A stretch of DNA of 35,238 bases from Ignavibacterium sp. (lineage in GTDB: Bacteria; Bacteroidota; Ignavibacteria; Ignavibacteriales; Ignavibacteriaceae), in assembly GCA_025056745.1 (NCBI GenBank), contig JANWVQ010000144.1:1-35238 (forward strand), given 5' to 3'. The stretch's first letter is position 1. Each line of letters begins with the position of its first letter. Below are positions 16,823 through 25,924 of the stretch, in pieces. The notes under the pieces were generated by a model. That model did not search any database. It saw nothing but the letters and a program-made list of their open reading frames with translations, and had not been told where the DNA came from. Position numbers and translations under genes: made by a program.

Positions 16823-17995
16823 TTAAGAATTAATTTTTGATTTAAAATTTTTATCAATATCATTCAAAACATCACTGATGATTCTATTAAAATTATTAAA
16901 ATTATTTTTTTGACAATATTCTTCAATGTTCTTTTCAAAATCAATGTCTTTTCTCAACTCAAAAAATTGTTTTATTGCTTTACTTATTGAATCTGGTGTA
17001 GACTCATTTGCTATTATTCCAGTTCTATCTGGAATAACAAATTCAGCAAGTCCACCAACATTTGTAATAACAACTGGTTTACTGAAACCATAAGAAAGAT
17101 TCAAAATACCACTCTGAGTAGCACTTCTATAAGGTAATACAACTAAATCTGAAGCGATAAAAAAATCTTTTACTTTTTCATTGGGAATGTATTCATCGAA
17201 TATCAAAATACGATTTTTTAGGTTTAATCTTTCAATCAAATCTAAATAAAATTTTTTGTCTTCATAGAATTCTCCAGCAACCAACAATTTAATATTTAAT
17301 TGTGGTTGACTTTTCAGCAATAAACTTAGGCTTTCAATTAAAATATCAAGTCCCTTATATTTTCTTACATATCCGAAGAACAATATTACATTATCATTTT
17401 CATCTAAGTTAAATTTTTTTCTTGCTTCATTTTTTTGACTTAAATTTGTTTTCAGATGACTATAAATAGGTAATTCCGAACGATAAATTTTTCTATCTCT
17501 AAAAAATTTTCTTAATTCATTTTCAACTTGTTTGGATAGAACTATGAAATATTTTGAATTAAAAAGACCAATCTTTGTTAGAATATTTTCAAATAAATTT
17601 TTTTCGTGTGACACAATATTTTCAGTTATAAAAACAACCCTTTTTTTGAGTTCTTTTTTTAACAATGAGCTTATACCAAAATGACAAAATGAGAAGAACG
17701 GATGCCACCAATCGAAAATAATTAAATCAGGATTTTCTTTATTTATTTTTCTTGCAACTTTTACCCAACTGAAGGGATTAATTGAATTCAAGATTCTAAC
17801 ACTTTCAATCTTTTTTACATCCTGACTTAAGTCATATTGAGTCTTGCCGGGAAAAAGTATTTGAGGATAAAGTAGTTTGTAATTATAAATTTTTACTTCA
17901 TATTCTTTGTATAGTAATTCATAAAGAAATGACACGAAAAGAGAGTTTCCGCCACGATAAGGATAGGTTGGTCCAATGATAATTATTTTTTTCAT
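16823..17995 (-). CDS. Glycosyltransferase family 4
   Basis: A 390-aa GT-B fold enzyme. The N-terminal Rossmann half begins IIIIGPTYPYRGGNSLFVSFLYELL with a glycine-rich acceptor loop. The C-terminal half has LFFGYVRKYKGLDILIESL (about 210-228), VLPYRSATQSGILNLSYGFSKPVV (about 290-313) and a donor-site region ending GIIANESTPDSI. This is the GT4 pattern of retaining transferases using nucleotide sugars at the inner membrane. The acceptor is unknown and no polysaccharide cluster surrounds it. It starts 5 bases after the serine hydrolase stop. Confidence 0.9.
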   Translation of the reverse strand: MKKIIIIGPTYPYRGGNSLFVSFLYELLYKEYEVKIYNYKLLYPQILFPGKTQYDLSQDVKKIESVRILNSINPFSWVKVARKINKENPDLIIFDWWHPFFSFCHFGISSLLKKELKKRVVFITENIVSHEKNLFENILTKIGLFNSKYFIVLSKQVENELRKFFRDRKIYRSELPIYSHLKTNLSQKNEARKKFNLDENDNVILFFGYVRKYKGLDILIESLSLLLKSQPQLNIKLLVAGEFYEDKKFYLDLIERLNLKNRILIFDEYIPNEKVKDFFIASDLVVLPYRSATQSGILNLSYGFSKPVVITNVGGLAEFVIPDRTGIIANESTPDSISKAIKQFFELRKDIDFEKNIEEYCQKNNFNNFNRIISDVLNDIDKNFKSKINS

Positions 17996-18000
17996 TAAAA

Positions 18001-19461
18001 CTATCTTTTGCTTAATATATTTATCATTCGGTTCACATAAGAATCATCTGGCTTCAATTTTTTTGCCTCTAAAAAATATCTTAAAGCAAATCCATTATTT
18101 CCATCTTTGTAATATGCATTTCCCAAAGCCTTAAGTATTGGAAATGAATTAGGAATTTTTCTGTTCAACATTCTTAAATAACGGATTGCATCAACAATTG
18201 ATTTTATTTCAACTAATGCCTGACCAAATGAAGCACATTCCTCGTCAGATAAATTGTAATCTTCTTTGTTATTATCATAAATTAAGTTGAAAGTAGTTAT
18301 AACTGAATCAATACCACCATTGTAATATTTATCAAATAAAAAGTCTGATAAAGTTTTTTTGACAGTTATATTTGTGTATCCTTTTGAAATTAAAAGTAAG
18401 TCCCTCGCCGGGTCATCGAGATTAAAATCTCTAATATTAATCAGAGTTACAACTGCTGAGTTATTTGATTGGTCAATAATTAATTTAGTTGTAAATCCAG
18501 TTCCACGTCCATCGTGACCGAAAAAATTTATTGAATCTTTAGGATCTGAGAGAGAGAAACCTAATCCGTAATTTCGTCTTACGCCGTTTTTTAAGATTGT
18601 TGGTTGAATCATTAATTCTAAAGTTGATTTGGAAATTAATTTTCCCTCAAGCAAAGATTTTGCAAATAATAGAATGTCTTCAGCCGTGGAGATTAATCCA
18701 CCCCCTGCAACTTTAATACTTAAATCAGCAAGTGGAGAATTGATAAATTTTCTATCAGGTGATTTTTCATAACCCTTTACTCTTTCAGTGATAATTTCTC
18801 TTTGCTTATCCACTCTTGTTGATTTCATTCCCGCTATTTGAAAAATTTCTTTTCTCAGATACGATTCAAAGCTCATCTTTGTAACATTTTCTATGAGAGC
18901 AGCTAAAAGCGAATAACCTAAAGATGTGTAATTATAATTTGTTCCTGGTTCAAATAGTAGCTCATCATTTGCAAAAGTCATAACTGCATCTTTGGTTGAT
19001 GAGTAAAAGATTTTGCTATTGAATTCATCTTCGCTTTTATAGTTTCTAATGCCACTTGTATGATTTAACAAATTTCTGATAGTTATCTTCCATTTCTTTT
19101 TAGGGAAATAAGATACATACTTACTAATATCATCCTCTAAATCAATTAATCTTTTTTCATAAAGTTTCATAACTGCAACGGCAGTAATAGATTTTGTAAT
19201 CGAAGCAATTCTATAAAGAGAGGTTGTTTTTGCTGGAGCAAAAGTTTCTAAATCAATATTCCCTTTTGCCTCTAACCATTGAATATTCCCATCTTTTAAT
19301 ATCCCTGCGGAGATAGATGGCACTCTTTTATTTAGATAATATTTTTCTAAATAGTCTGAATACCTCTTAATTAATTCATTATCAGACCTTTGAGCAAAAA
19401 CTTTTAATTGAAGAGATAAAGAAAGGATTAAACAAAGGTAAAATATCCTTTTAATTATCAT
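18001..19461 (-). CDS. Exported serine hydrolase (class C beta-lactamase fold) with TPR-like tail
   Basis: A 486-aa protein with a signal peptide (about 1-23, ending VFAQ). The catalytic SxxK is S87-I-T-K90. The second motif is YTSLGYSLL (about 180), where family members more often have YxN, and the third is a HDGRGTGF loop (about 312-319). This matches the beta-lactamase/DD-peptidase/esterase family. The C-terminal third (about 380-486) contains TPR-like helices (FPILKALGNAYYKDGNNGFALRYFLEA), a combination common in Bacteroidota homologues. Substrate may be a peptidoglycan stem, D-amino acid peptide or ester. The gene follows clpP after 38 bases. Confidence 0.88.
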   Translation of the reverse strand: MIIKRIFYLCLILSLSLQLKVFAQRSDNELIKRYSDYLEKYYLNKRVPSISAGILKDGNIQWLEAKGNIDLETFAPAKTTSLYRIASITKSITAVAVMKLYEKRLIDLEDDISKYVSYFPKKKWKITIRNLLNHTSGIRNYKSEDEFNSKIFYSSTKDAVMTFANDELLFEPGTNYNYTSLGYSLLAALIENVTKMSFESYLRKEIFQIAGMKSTRVDKQREIITERVKGYEKSPDRKFINSPLADLSIKVAGGGLISTAEDILLFAKSLLEGKLISKSTLELMIQPTILKNGVRRNYGLGFSLSDPKDSINFFGHDGRGTGFTTKLIIDQSNNSAVVTLINIRDFNLDDPARDLLLISKGYTNITVKKTLSDFLFDKYYNGGIDSVITTFNLIYDNNKEDYNLSDEECASFGQALVEIKSIVDAIRYLRMLNRKIPNSFPILKALGNAYYKDGNNGFALRYFLEAKKLKPDDSYVNRMINILSKR

Positions 19462-19499
19462 AAATGGAGAGATAAAAAACTATTATTAAAAAAGTAAAA

Positions 19500-20120
19500 T
19501 TATTTTTTATTAGGTCTTTTATAAATTATATCATCAATTAGTTTATATTCTTTTGCTTCTGTCGCAGAGAGGAAATAATCTCTGTCACAATCTTTAGCTA
19601 TTTGCTCATAAGTTTTTTCTGTATGCTTAGCTAAAATATTATAAAGTGTCTCACGTGTTTTGATCATTTCTTTAGTATGAATTTCAACATCCGTAACTTG
19701 TCCACCTATTCCTTGAGTCCAAGGTTGATGTATCATAATTTTAGAGTGAGGAAGTGAAAACCTTTTTCCTTTTGTTCCTCCAGCTAATAATATTGCACCC
19801 ATTGAAGCGGCCATACCGACACAAATTGTTGAAATATCTGGTTTGATAAATTGCATTGTATCATAAATTGCTAAACCTGCAGTGACCGAGCCACCTGGAG
19901 AATTGATGTATAGATGAATATCTTTATCAGGATCTTCTGCTTCAAGAAAAATTAATTGAGCAATTGTCAAACTTGCTATATGATCGTCAATTGGAGTTCC
20001 AATAAAAACAATTCTTTCTCGTAAAAGACGAGAGTAGATATCCATTCCACGCTCGCCTCTTCCAGTTTGTTCAATTACATAAGGGACTAATTGATTTAGT
20101 ATTTCAATCTTGTTTTTCAT
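19500..20120 (-). CDS. clpP: ATP-dependent Clp protease proteolytic subunit
   Basis: A 206-aa serine peptidase that forms a tetradecamer fed by Clp ATPases. The catalytic triad is visible: S106 in GMAASMGA, H131 in MIHQPW and D181 in DRDYFLS. The oxyanion region [17 protein letters not shown] lies at about 71-87. The reading frame starts inside the 3' end of tig with a 17-base overlap, the classical tig-clpP order. clpX, which often follows, is absent here; a serine hydrolase gene comes next. Confidence 0.98.
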   Translation of the reverse strand: MKNKIEILNQLVPYVIEQTGRGERGMDIYSRLLRERIVFIGTPIDDHIASLTIAQLIFLEAEDPDKDIHLYINSPGGSVTAGLAIYDTMQFIKPDISTICVGMAASMGAILLAGGTKGKRFSLPHSKIMIHQPWTQGIGGQVTDVEIHTKEMIKTRETLYNILAKHTEKTYEQIAKDCDRDYFLSATEAKEYKLIDDIIYKRPNKK

Positions 20121-21423
20121 TTTTTTCTTCTCTCTTAAAATATGTTTCGGGACTAACTTTTTTTATTTTGTTTTTTTCAAAAAGTAAATCAAAAAGTTTT
20201 TTCTCTAAAATTTTCTCTTTCCTTTTTGATGAGGAATAATATTGTTTAATATTATCTATTGGTAAGCCAGACTTTTCAGATTCTAATTTAATTTCATTAT
20301 CAATCTCTTCATCAGTTACTGTAATATTTTCTTTTTTAATAATCTCATCTTGAATTAATAACCATTTAATATCATTTTCGGCTCTTTTACTAAGTCGTTG
20401 TGCAGCTTCATTTCTGTCAAAACTAATACGATTCCTTTTGAAATACTGCTCTTCTTCATCAACATAATCTTGAAGAAGTTTATCTACAAATGATTTTGGA
20501 GGAGTAAAATCATTCCTTTTAACAATTTCACTAATCAATTTAATTTTAGTTAATTCTTCATTTCTCGATTCATAATAATTTTTCAATTTTTCAGTTAAGT
20601 CTTTCTTGAATTCATCAACAGTTTTAATCTTTTCTTTAGTTATTTTTGAAACGAATTCATCAGTTAACTCCGGAGTAATGATTTTTTTAATTCCATTAAT
20701 TTTAATTAGATAATAATATTCTTCTTTCCTTGAATTTTGTTCTTCCTGATTTTCTTCTTTGTTTGTCTCTTCAATAAAATGAAAAGAAAAAGTATCTCCA
20801 ACATTTTTGTTCTTTGCTTTTTCTAAAATTTCTGGATGAACAGAATCTTTTGATAAATCGATTGAAAGTTTTTCTGTTTTTGTATTTTCTATTGGATTTC
20901 CATTTTCATCAGTACGAGTAACTTCAACATCAAGAAGATAGTTATTATCAATTACTTCTTCAGCATCGATGAATTCCCTATTTGCAAATAAAATTTCATT
21001 TATCTCTTGTTCAATTTCTTTATCAGTTATCTGATAATCTGGAATTTCAATTTCGATATCAGTATAATCTTTAACCTCAATTAACGGTAAAGTTTCAAAT
21101 TGAATCTTAAATTTAAGTTCTTCACCAATTTTGAGATTAATGTCTTTCAAAACTGGTTTGTCAATAACACGAATATTTTCTGAATCAACAAAATTCCAGA
21201 AATAATTATTGGCAACTTTTTCTGATGCTTCAATTTCAAACGCATCGCCAAACATTTTTTTTATGATATGTTGAGGGACTTTGCCTTTTCTAAAGCCATC
21301 AATTTGAATTTTCTGAGTTAATTTTTTAACCTCTTTATTTAGCTCGTCTTTAATTTCATCATAGGAAAGTTTGAACTCAATTTCTTTTAATGAATCAGAA
21401 ATTTGATGCAGATAATATTCCAA
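20104..21423 (-). CDS. tig: Trigger factor (ribosome-associated chaperone)
   Basis: A 439-aa chaperone and peptidyl-prolyl isomerase that binds ribosomal protein L23 at the exit tunnel. The N-terminal ribosome-binding domain contains the signature-like [18 protein letters not shown] (about 43-60). A degenerate FKBP-like domain (about 150-235) and a long helical C-terminal domain (about 260-430) follow. The start is TTG with a good GAGGT ribosome site 4-5 bases upstream; no ATG fits better. It lies 26 bases downstream of tRNA-Leu on the same strand with no terminator between, so it probably shares the tRNA promoter. Confidence 0.95.
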   Translation of the reverse strand: MEYYLHQISDSLKEIEFKLSYDEIKDELNKEVKKLTQKIQIDGFRKGKVPQHIIKKMFGDAFEIEASEKVANNYFWNFVDSENIRVIDKPVLKDINLKIGEELKFKIQFETLPLIEVKDYTDIEIEIPDYQITDKEIEQEINEILFANREFIDAEEVIDNNYLLDVEVTRTDENGNPIENTKTEKLSIDLSKDSVHPEILEKAKNKNVGDTFSFHFIEETNKEENQEEQNSRKEEYYYLIKINGIKKIITPELTDEFVSKITKEKIKTVDEFKKDLTEKLKNYYESRNEELTKIKLISEIVKRNDFTPPKSFVDKLLQDYVDEEEQYFKRNRISFDRNEAAQRLSKRAENDIKWLLIQDEIIKKENITVTDEEIDNEIKLESEKSGLPIDNIKQYYSSSKRKEKILEKKLFDLLFEKNKIKKVSPETYFKREEKNEKQD

Positions 21424-21449
21424 TTTTACCTCAATTTAATTATTTATTG

Positions 21450-21531
21450 TGCGAGAACGGGGACTCGAACCCCGACACCTTTCGGTACTAGATCCTAAGT
21501 CTAGCGCGTCTACCAATTCCGCCATTCTCGC
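21450..21531 (-). tRNA. tRNA-Leu(UAG)
   Basis: On the minus strand a 7-bp acceptor stem GCGAGAA/TTCTCGC encloses a D-arm and an anticodon stem CTAGA/TCTAG with loop CTTAGGA, giving anticodon UAG. A short class II variable arm and the T-arm (loop with GTTCGAGTCC) follow. The discriminator is A and CCA is not encoded. At 82 bases it fits a leucine tRNA. It is the promoter-proximal element of the tig-clpP transcription unit. Confidence 0.97.
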
Positions 21532-21553
21532 AAAAAGCTTTTAATCTATTTTT

Positions 21554-21585
21554 CAAATATAACCTGAAAGTCAGTGTTATTCAAA
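21554..21585 (-). promoter_or_regulatory. Promoter for tRNA-Leu/tig/clpP
   Basis: On the minus strand TTTG (21585-21582), exactly 20 bases of spacer, then TATATTTG (21561-21554). Both boxes match the Bacteroidota primary-sigma consensus (TTTG, TAnnTTTG). The -7 box ends 22 bases before the mature tRNA 5' end. Confidence 0.75.
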
Positions 21586-21693
21586 CTTTTGTTATTTAAC
21601 AGATTATGGTTATTCAATTATAATTCAATAATTAAAGCACATCAAATAAACATCTTTGTTAACTTATTGCTAATTTTTTGTTTATCAAAAATA

Positions 21694-21733
21694 GGAATTG
21701 ACAAAAAGACTATTTTTGGAATTAACAAAAAGA
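21694..21733 (+). repeat. Tandem 16-base direct repeat before the metallophosphoesterase start
   Basis: GGAATTgACAAAAAGA (21694-21709) is repeated as GGAATTaACAAAAAGA (21718-21733) with one difference. A third partial copy GGAATTAA begins at 21734. The period of 24 bases keeps the reading frame, so an upstream TTG at 21698 gives an N-terminal extension with LTKR repeated. The last copy holds the GAGG ribosome site for ATG 21743. Confidence 0.75.
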
Positions 21734-21742
21734 GGAATTAAT

Positions 21743-22648
21743 ATGAAAAGAATTAAAAGATTGTTTTTGTCTCTTATAATTTTACTAATCGCTTTTCAAA
21801 TAGCTGCCTACTCACAAAACCAGAATGATGAAGAAATATTTTTTGTTTTTCTGACAGATATACACGTTCAACCTGAAAGAAATGGTGTAGAGGGATTTGA
21901 CTTAGCTATTCAAAAAGTAAATGAATTAAATCCAGATTTTATTTTAACTGGAGGAGACCTTTTGTTTGATGTTTTAGCCGTTGGATATGAAAGAGCTGAC
22001 AGCCTTTTTAATATTTATTTAAATATGATAAAAAAATTCAAATCTCCTGTTTATAACACAATTGGCAATCACGATATTTTTGGTTGGTATGAGAAAAGTA
22101 AGGTACCTCGAGATCACTTAGAATTTGGTAAGAAAATGTATCAAAACAGAATTGGGAAAACTTACTATACATTTAATTTCAAAGGAGTAAAATTCTTTGT
22201 GCTTGACTCAATTGAAGAAGTTCCTGAAAAAGGAAAATACTATGGTTATATAAACCAAGAGCAAATTGATTGGATAAAGGATGAATTAAGTAAAACTGAT
22301 ACAAATACTATTATCATTATTTCAACCCATATTCCTATGATTACCACACTCAGTCAAATAAGAGGTGGTTCAATGGTTGCTAATGAGCGTGGTCTTGTGA
22401 TTGAAAATGCAAAAGAAGTTTTGGACTTGTTTAGTAAACATAAATTAAAGTTAGTTCTTCAAGGTCATTTACATTATTATGAAGATTTGAACGTTCAAAA
22501 TAAAGTCAGATTTATAACAGGAGGTGCGGTATCTGGCAGATGGTGGCTTGGTGATAATTATGGATTAGAAGAAGGATTTGTACTGATAAGAATTAAAAAT
22601 GGTAAAATTGAAGCTAACTATTTAGATTATGGTTGGCAAGTTAAATGA
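21743..22648 (+). CDS. Exported calcineurin-like metallophosphoesterase
   Basis: A 301-aa protein from ATG 21743, chosen over the in-frame TTG at 21698 because a GAGG site lies 6-8 bases upstream and a clean signal peptide follows (about 1-24, KRIKRLFLSLIILLIAFQIAAYSQ). The binuclear metal motifs are in order: FLTDIHVQP (DxH), GGDLLFD (GD), GNHD, THIPM and GHLHYY. These enzymes hydrolyse phosphomono- or diesters outside the cytoplasm, for example UDP-sugars, nucleotides or phospholipids. The substrate is not evident. It is a single-gene unit ended by a strong terminator. Confidence 0.88.
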   Translation: MKRIKRLFLSLIILLIAFQIAAYSQNQNDEEIFFVFLTDIHVQPERNGVEGFDLAIQKVNELNPDFILTGGDLLFDVLAVGYERADSLFNIYLNMIKKFKSPVYNTIGNHDIFGWYEKSKVPRDHLEFGKKMYQNRIGKTYYTFNFKGVKFFVLDSIEEVPEKGKYYGYINQEQIDWIKDELSKTDTNTIIIISTHIPMITTLSQIRGGSMVANERGLVIENAKEVLDLFSKHKLKLVLQGHLHYYEDLNVQNKVRFITGGAVSGRWWLGDNYGLEEGFVLIRIKNGKIEANYLDYGWQVK

Positions 22649-22654
22649 ATAAAT

Positions 22655-22719
22655 GGGTTGTCTTATAGAAATTTTATCAATTATAATATCGAATGTGAGA
22701 ATAAGACAACCCTTTTTTT
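22655..22719 (+). terminator. Rho-independent terminator after the metallophosphoesterase gene
   Basis: Arms GGGTTGTCTTAT (22655-22666) and ATAAGACAACCC (22701-22712) pair perfectly over 12 bp around a 34-base loop. Seven T residues follow (22713-22719). The long loop is unusual for an intrinsic terminator. On the minus strand no T-run follows the stem, so it acts mainly for the plus-strand gene. Confidence 0.85.
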
Positions 22720-22746
22720 GATTAATTAGTAATTAATAAAATTTTT

Positions 22747-23700
22747 TTAATTCACTTCTTGAGATTCTAACCATCGCTCTGCATCCAAAGCCGCCATACA
22801 ACCTGTTCCAGCTGCAGTTATGGCTTGACGATAAGTTTTATCTGCCACATCACCTGCTGCAAACACACCTTCGATGTTTGTATATGTTGTCCCTGGTTTA
22901 ACAATCAAATAACCATTCTCATCCATATCTAACCAATTTTTGAAAATATCAGTATTCGGTTTATGTCCAATTGCAATAAATAAACCATCTGCATCAATTT
23001 TAGTTTCTGTTTTGTCAATGACATTTTGGATAATTACACCTGTCATCCTCTTTTTACCATTCTCTTCAACACCTAAAACTTCTTTAATAACAGAGTTAGT
23101 AATGAATTTTATCTTAGGATTTTTTCTTGCTCTATCTAACATAATTTTTGAAGCACGAAATTCATCACGACGATGAATAATAGTAACTTCACTAGCAAAT
23201 TTGGTTAGAAAGTTTGCTTCTTCCATTGCAGTGTCACCACCACCAACAACAAGTACTTTTAAGCCTCTGAAAAAGAATCCATCACAAGTTGCGCAAGCCG
23301 AGACTCCGAACCCCATATATTTAGCTTCACTTTCGAGACCTAATAGTTTTGCAGAAGCTCCAGTTGATATAATAACAGCATCTGCAAAATATTCTTCACC
23401 ATAAGAGATTAGTTTGAATGGTCTCTTTGAAAAATCTACTTCTGTAATTTCTTTATAAATTGATTTGGCATTAAAGCGATGAGCTTGTTTTCTCATTATA
23501 TCCATCAATTCAGGACCCATAATTCCATTTTCAAAGCCAGGATAATTTTCGACTTCTGTTGTTATGGTAAGTTGTCCTCCAGGTTGCATTCCCTCAAATA
23601 TTACCGGATTAAGATTTGCTCTTGCTGCATAAATAGCTGCTGTTAATCCAGCAGGACCTGAACCAATTATTGCAACCCTGAAATGATTATTTTCTGCCAT
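22747..23700 (-). CDS. trxB: Thioredoxin-disulfide reductase
   Basis: A 317-aa FAD flavoprotein transferring electrons from NADPH to thioredoxin. The FAD-binding motif is IIGSGPAGLTAAIYAAR (about 11-27). The redox-active disulfide is C136-A-T-C139 in SACATCDGF. The NADPH-binding loop is VVGGGDTAMEEA and the second FAD motif is GVFAAGDVADKTYRQAITAAGTG (about 279-301). Strong ribosome site AAGGAAGG precedes the ATG. Monocistronic and convergent with the metallophosphoesterase gene. The 245-base gap upstream (23701-23945) is AT-rich with no supportable gene or clear promoter match. Confidence 0.98.
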   Translation of the reverse strand: MAENNHFRVAIIGSGPAGLTAAIYAARANLNPVIFEGMQPGGQLTITTEVENYPGFENGIMGPELMDIMRKQAHRFNAKSIYKEITEVDFSKRPFKLISYGEEYFADAVIISTGASAKLLGLESEAKYMGFGVSACATCDGFFFRGLKVLVVGGGDTAMEEANFLTKFASEVTIIHRRDEFRASKIMLDRARKNPKIKFITNSVIKEVLGVEENGKKRMTGVIIQNVIDKTETKIDADGLFIAIGHKPNTDIFKNWLDMDENGYLIVKPGTTYTNIEGVFAAGDVADKTYRQAITAAGTGCMAALDAERWLESQEVN

Positions 23701-23945
23701 ATTCCTTCCTTTATAATTTTTTTTCCATTTTAATTTGATTCATTATTTGCATATTCGTTTCAAAAAAACAGAGAATGAGATTGAGACTTTGTTAGATATA
23801 AGATTTGATAAAAATGCAAATTGTGAAAAGATATTTTGAATGTTCACGTAAAAACCAGTTAAACTTTCAGTGTAAATATTATTAAATGAAAATTTTGACT
23901 TTTATTATTTTGAAATATTATTACTGTACTTTAAAGAATTAAAAA

Positions 23946-25259
23946 TCAATTTGTAAACTTATCGGATACAACTACTTTCATTCCTTCTACTTTTATAACT
24001 TTAATTTTAGTGCCAGGTTGAATAAACTCGCCATCAGACACAACCTCCACTCTTTTCCCATCTATTTCAGCTATACCCACAGGTCTTAAAATAGAAACTG
24101 TTACGCCAATTTTACCAAGTAAACTTTGCTCTTCTGAAACTGACACATAACCTTCTTCAGCTTTCTCAGCTTCTGAAAGTACAAGTCGATTAAATAATTC
24201 AGATTTCGGTAGATATTTAGCTAATAAAAATAGTAATACTAGTGCTGCCACGACTGCAAAAGCCAGCTGAATTATTGCCAATGAAATAGCATCAAAGGTT
24301 AAGAATTGCTCACTTCCAATTAGTGATAAAAAAATTGATAAAAAAATCAGAACTATTCCTGAGATCCCTGCTATTCCAAAACCTGGAATCAGAAAAATTT
24401 CCAAAAGTATAAGAACCACCCCTGCAATGAACATCAAAATCTCAACAATAGTTGCGAGCTTTAATATGTATGATGACCCAAAAAATAATGCTAATGCAAT
24501 TAAACCAGCAGTTCCTGGCACACCCCAGCCCGGAGTTTTTATTTCAGATAGTAATCCAAAAAATCCAATCATAATTAGAATTGAGGATATAATTGGATTA
24601 TTCAAAAATCTTACTACATCTTCAGCCCAGTTTGTTGTTACTTTAACCAACTTAGCATCTTTTTGACCTATATATTCTAATACTTCTTCAATTTTTGTGA
24701 GTGTTGTGTCTGACATTTTATACTTCAGTGCTTCCTCTGAAGTTAAAGTTACTAATTGAGTACTATCTGTCAATCCTGGGATAACTATTCTTTCATCAAC
24801 CATAGCTTCGGCAATTTCGGGATTTCTTCCATTTTTTTCGGCTGTTGAACGCATTTCAGAGCGCATATAAGATTGATATTTTTCTGACACTTTTTCACCA
24901 GTTTGATCAACGACTGTTGCAGCACCAATGTTACTCCCAGGTGCCATCACTATTTTTTGACAAGAAAGTGCAATTAAAGCTCCTGCAGATATAGCTCTAT
25001 TATTTATAAAAGCTACTGTTTTTATTTTGCTTGCGAGAATTGCATCCTTGATTTGCGTGGCTGCATCAACTCTACCACCAAATGTATTTATCTTGAAGAT
25101 TATTGCTGAGGCGTTGTTTTCTTCAGCTTCGGAAATAACTCTTGAAACGTAGGGGGATAATCCTAAGTCAATATCACCTTCGATATAGCCGATGTAAACC
25201 TTACTTTGTTGAGCAAATAAGCAAACAGAAAAGATCCAAAATAAAATTGTCCTTTTCAT
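23946..25259 (-). CDS. NfeD-family membrane-bound ClpP-class serine protease
   Basis: A 437-aa protein of the long NfeD type. It has a signal peptide (about 1-17), then a ClpP-like serine protease domain (about 20-215) with INTFGGRVDAA and the nucleophile candidate S91 in RAISAGALIAL. About four hydrophobic helices follow (230-345), and a C-terminal NfeD OB-fold (about 375-437, GKIGVTVSILRPVGIAEIDGKRVEVVSDG). Such proteins often pair with stomatin/floA genes; none is adjacent. I start at ATG 25259 because GGAG lies just upstream, rather than the TTG at 25271. A TAGATTTG -7-like box overlaps the coaE stop, with TTG 18 bases upstream. Confidence 0.9.
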   Translation of the reverse strand: MKRTILFWIFSVCLFAQQSKVYIGYIEGDIDLGLSPYVSRVISEAEENNASAIIFKINTFGGRVDAATQIKDAILASKIKTVAFINNRAISAGALIALSCQKIVMAPGSNIGAATVVDQTGEKVSEKYQSYMRSEMRSTAEKNGRNPEIAEAMVDERIVIPGLTDSTQLVTLTSEEALKYKMSDTTLTKIEEVLEYIGQKDAKLVKVTTNWAEDVVRFLNNPIISSILIMIGFFGLLSEIKTPGWGVPGTAGLIALALFFGSSYILKLATIVEILMFIAGVVLILLEIFLIPGFGIAGISGIVLIFLSIFLSLIGSEQFLTFDAISLAIIQLAFAVVAALVLLFLLAKYLPKSELFNRLVLSEAEKAEEGYVSVSEEQSLLGKIGVTVSILRPVGIAEIDGKRVEVVSDGEFIQPGTKIKVIKVEGMKVVVSDKFTN

Positions 25260-25313
25260 ATCAAGCTCCAAGAAATTTTTTGAGGCAAAATTTTGAAGAA
25301 ATCTATCACAAAT

Positions 25314-25913
25314 CTAAATAGGAATATTCAAAGTCAAGCACAATATTTTGAAATATTGTTCTAATTCATTTACTGATTTATCATTGTTAAAAATAAAATC
25401 AGCTCTTTTCTTTTTTTCTTTTTCTGGAATTTGATTCTCTTCTCTTTTTATAAAATCCTCTTCACTTAATCCCGATTGTAATTTTCTTTGAAGACGAAGA
25501 TTTCTTGGAGCAACTATTAAAACAATATAATCGAATAAATCTTCAATATTAGCTTCAAAAACCAATGCACTTTCAATAAAAACTATATTGTGTTTTCTAA
25601 AAACTTCAGCAGTCATCAATGATATTTTTTGAATAACAACCGGATGTAAAATTGATTCAAGTATTCTAAGTTTTTCGGGATCAGAAAAAACGATTTTTGC
25701 TAAATAATTAAAATCTGGTTTTTCACCTTTGTAAGATTCTTTGCCAAAAGAATCAATAACTTTCCTTTTTATTTCTTGATCGTATAAAAGCAGTTCCTTT
25801 GAAATTTCATCAGATCGTAAAACAGGAAATCCATATCGCTCTGCTATTTTACAAAATTCAGATTTCCCTGATCCAATATTTCCTGTAACAGCAATTTTAA
25901 TTTTATTATTCAA
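25314..25913 (-). CDS. coaE: Dephospho-CoA kinase
   Basis: A 199-aa enzyme catalysing the last step of CoA synthesis, ATP-dependent phosphorylation of the ribose 3'-hydroxyl of dephospho-CoA. The P-loop GNIGSGKS lies at about 11-18. LRSDEIS follows (about 33-39), and a CoaE-type ILHPVV and lid region QRKLQSGLSEEDFIKREENQ are present. The start is TTG: no ATG is available, and this position puts the P-loop at the family's usual distance from the N-terminus. The gene begins 11 bases after rny and is probably co-transcribed. Confidence 0.95.
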   Translation of the reverse strand: MNNKIKIAVTGNIGSGKSEFCKIAERYGFPVLRSDEISKELLLYDQEIKRKVIDSFGKESYKGEKPDFNYLAKIVFSDPEKLRILESILHPVVIQKISLMTAEVFRKHNIVFIESALVFEANIEDLFDYIVLIVAPRNLRLQRKLQSGLSEEDFIKREENQIPEKEKKKRADFIFNNDKSVNELEQYFKILCLTLNIPI

Positions 25914-25924
25914 TTTGAATAAAA

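Noticed and set aside
23701-23945. Possible small gene or RNA in the gap upstream of trxB
   Set aside because: No convincing open frame, hairpin or TAnnTTTG promoter was found; it looks like plain AT-rich intergenic DNA.
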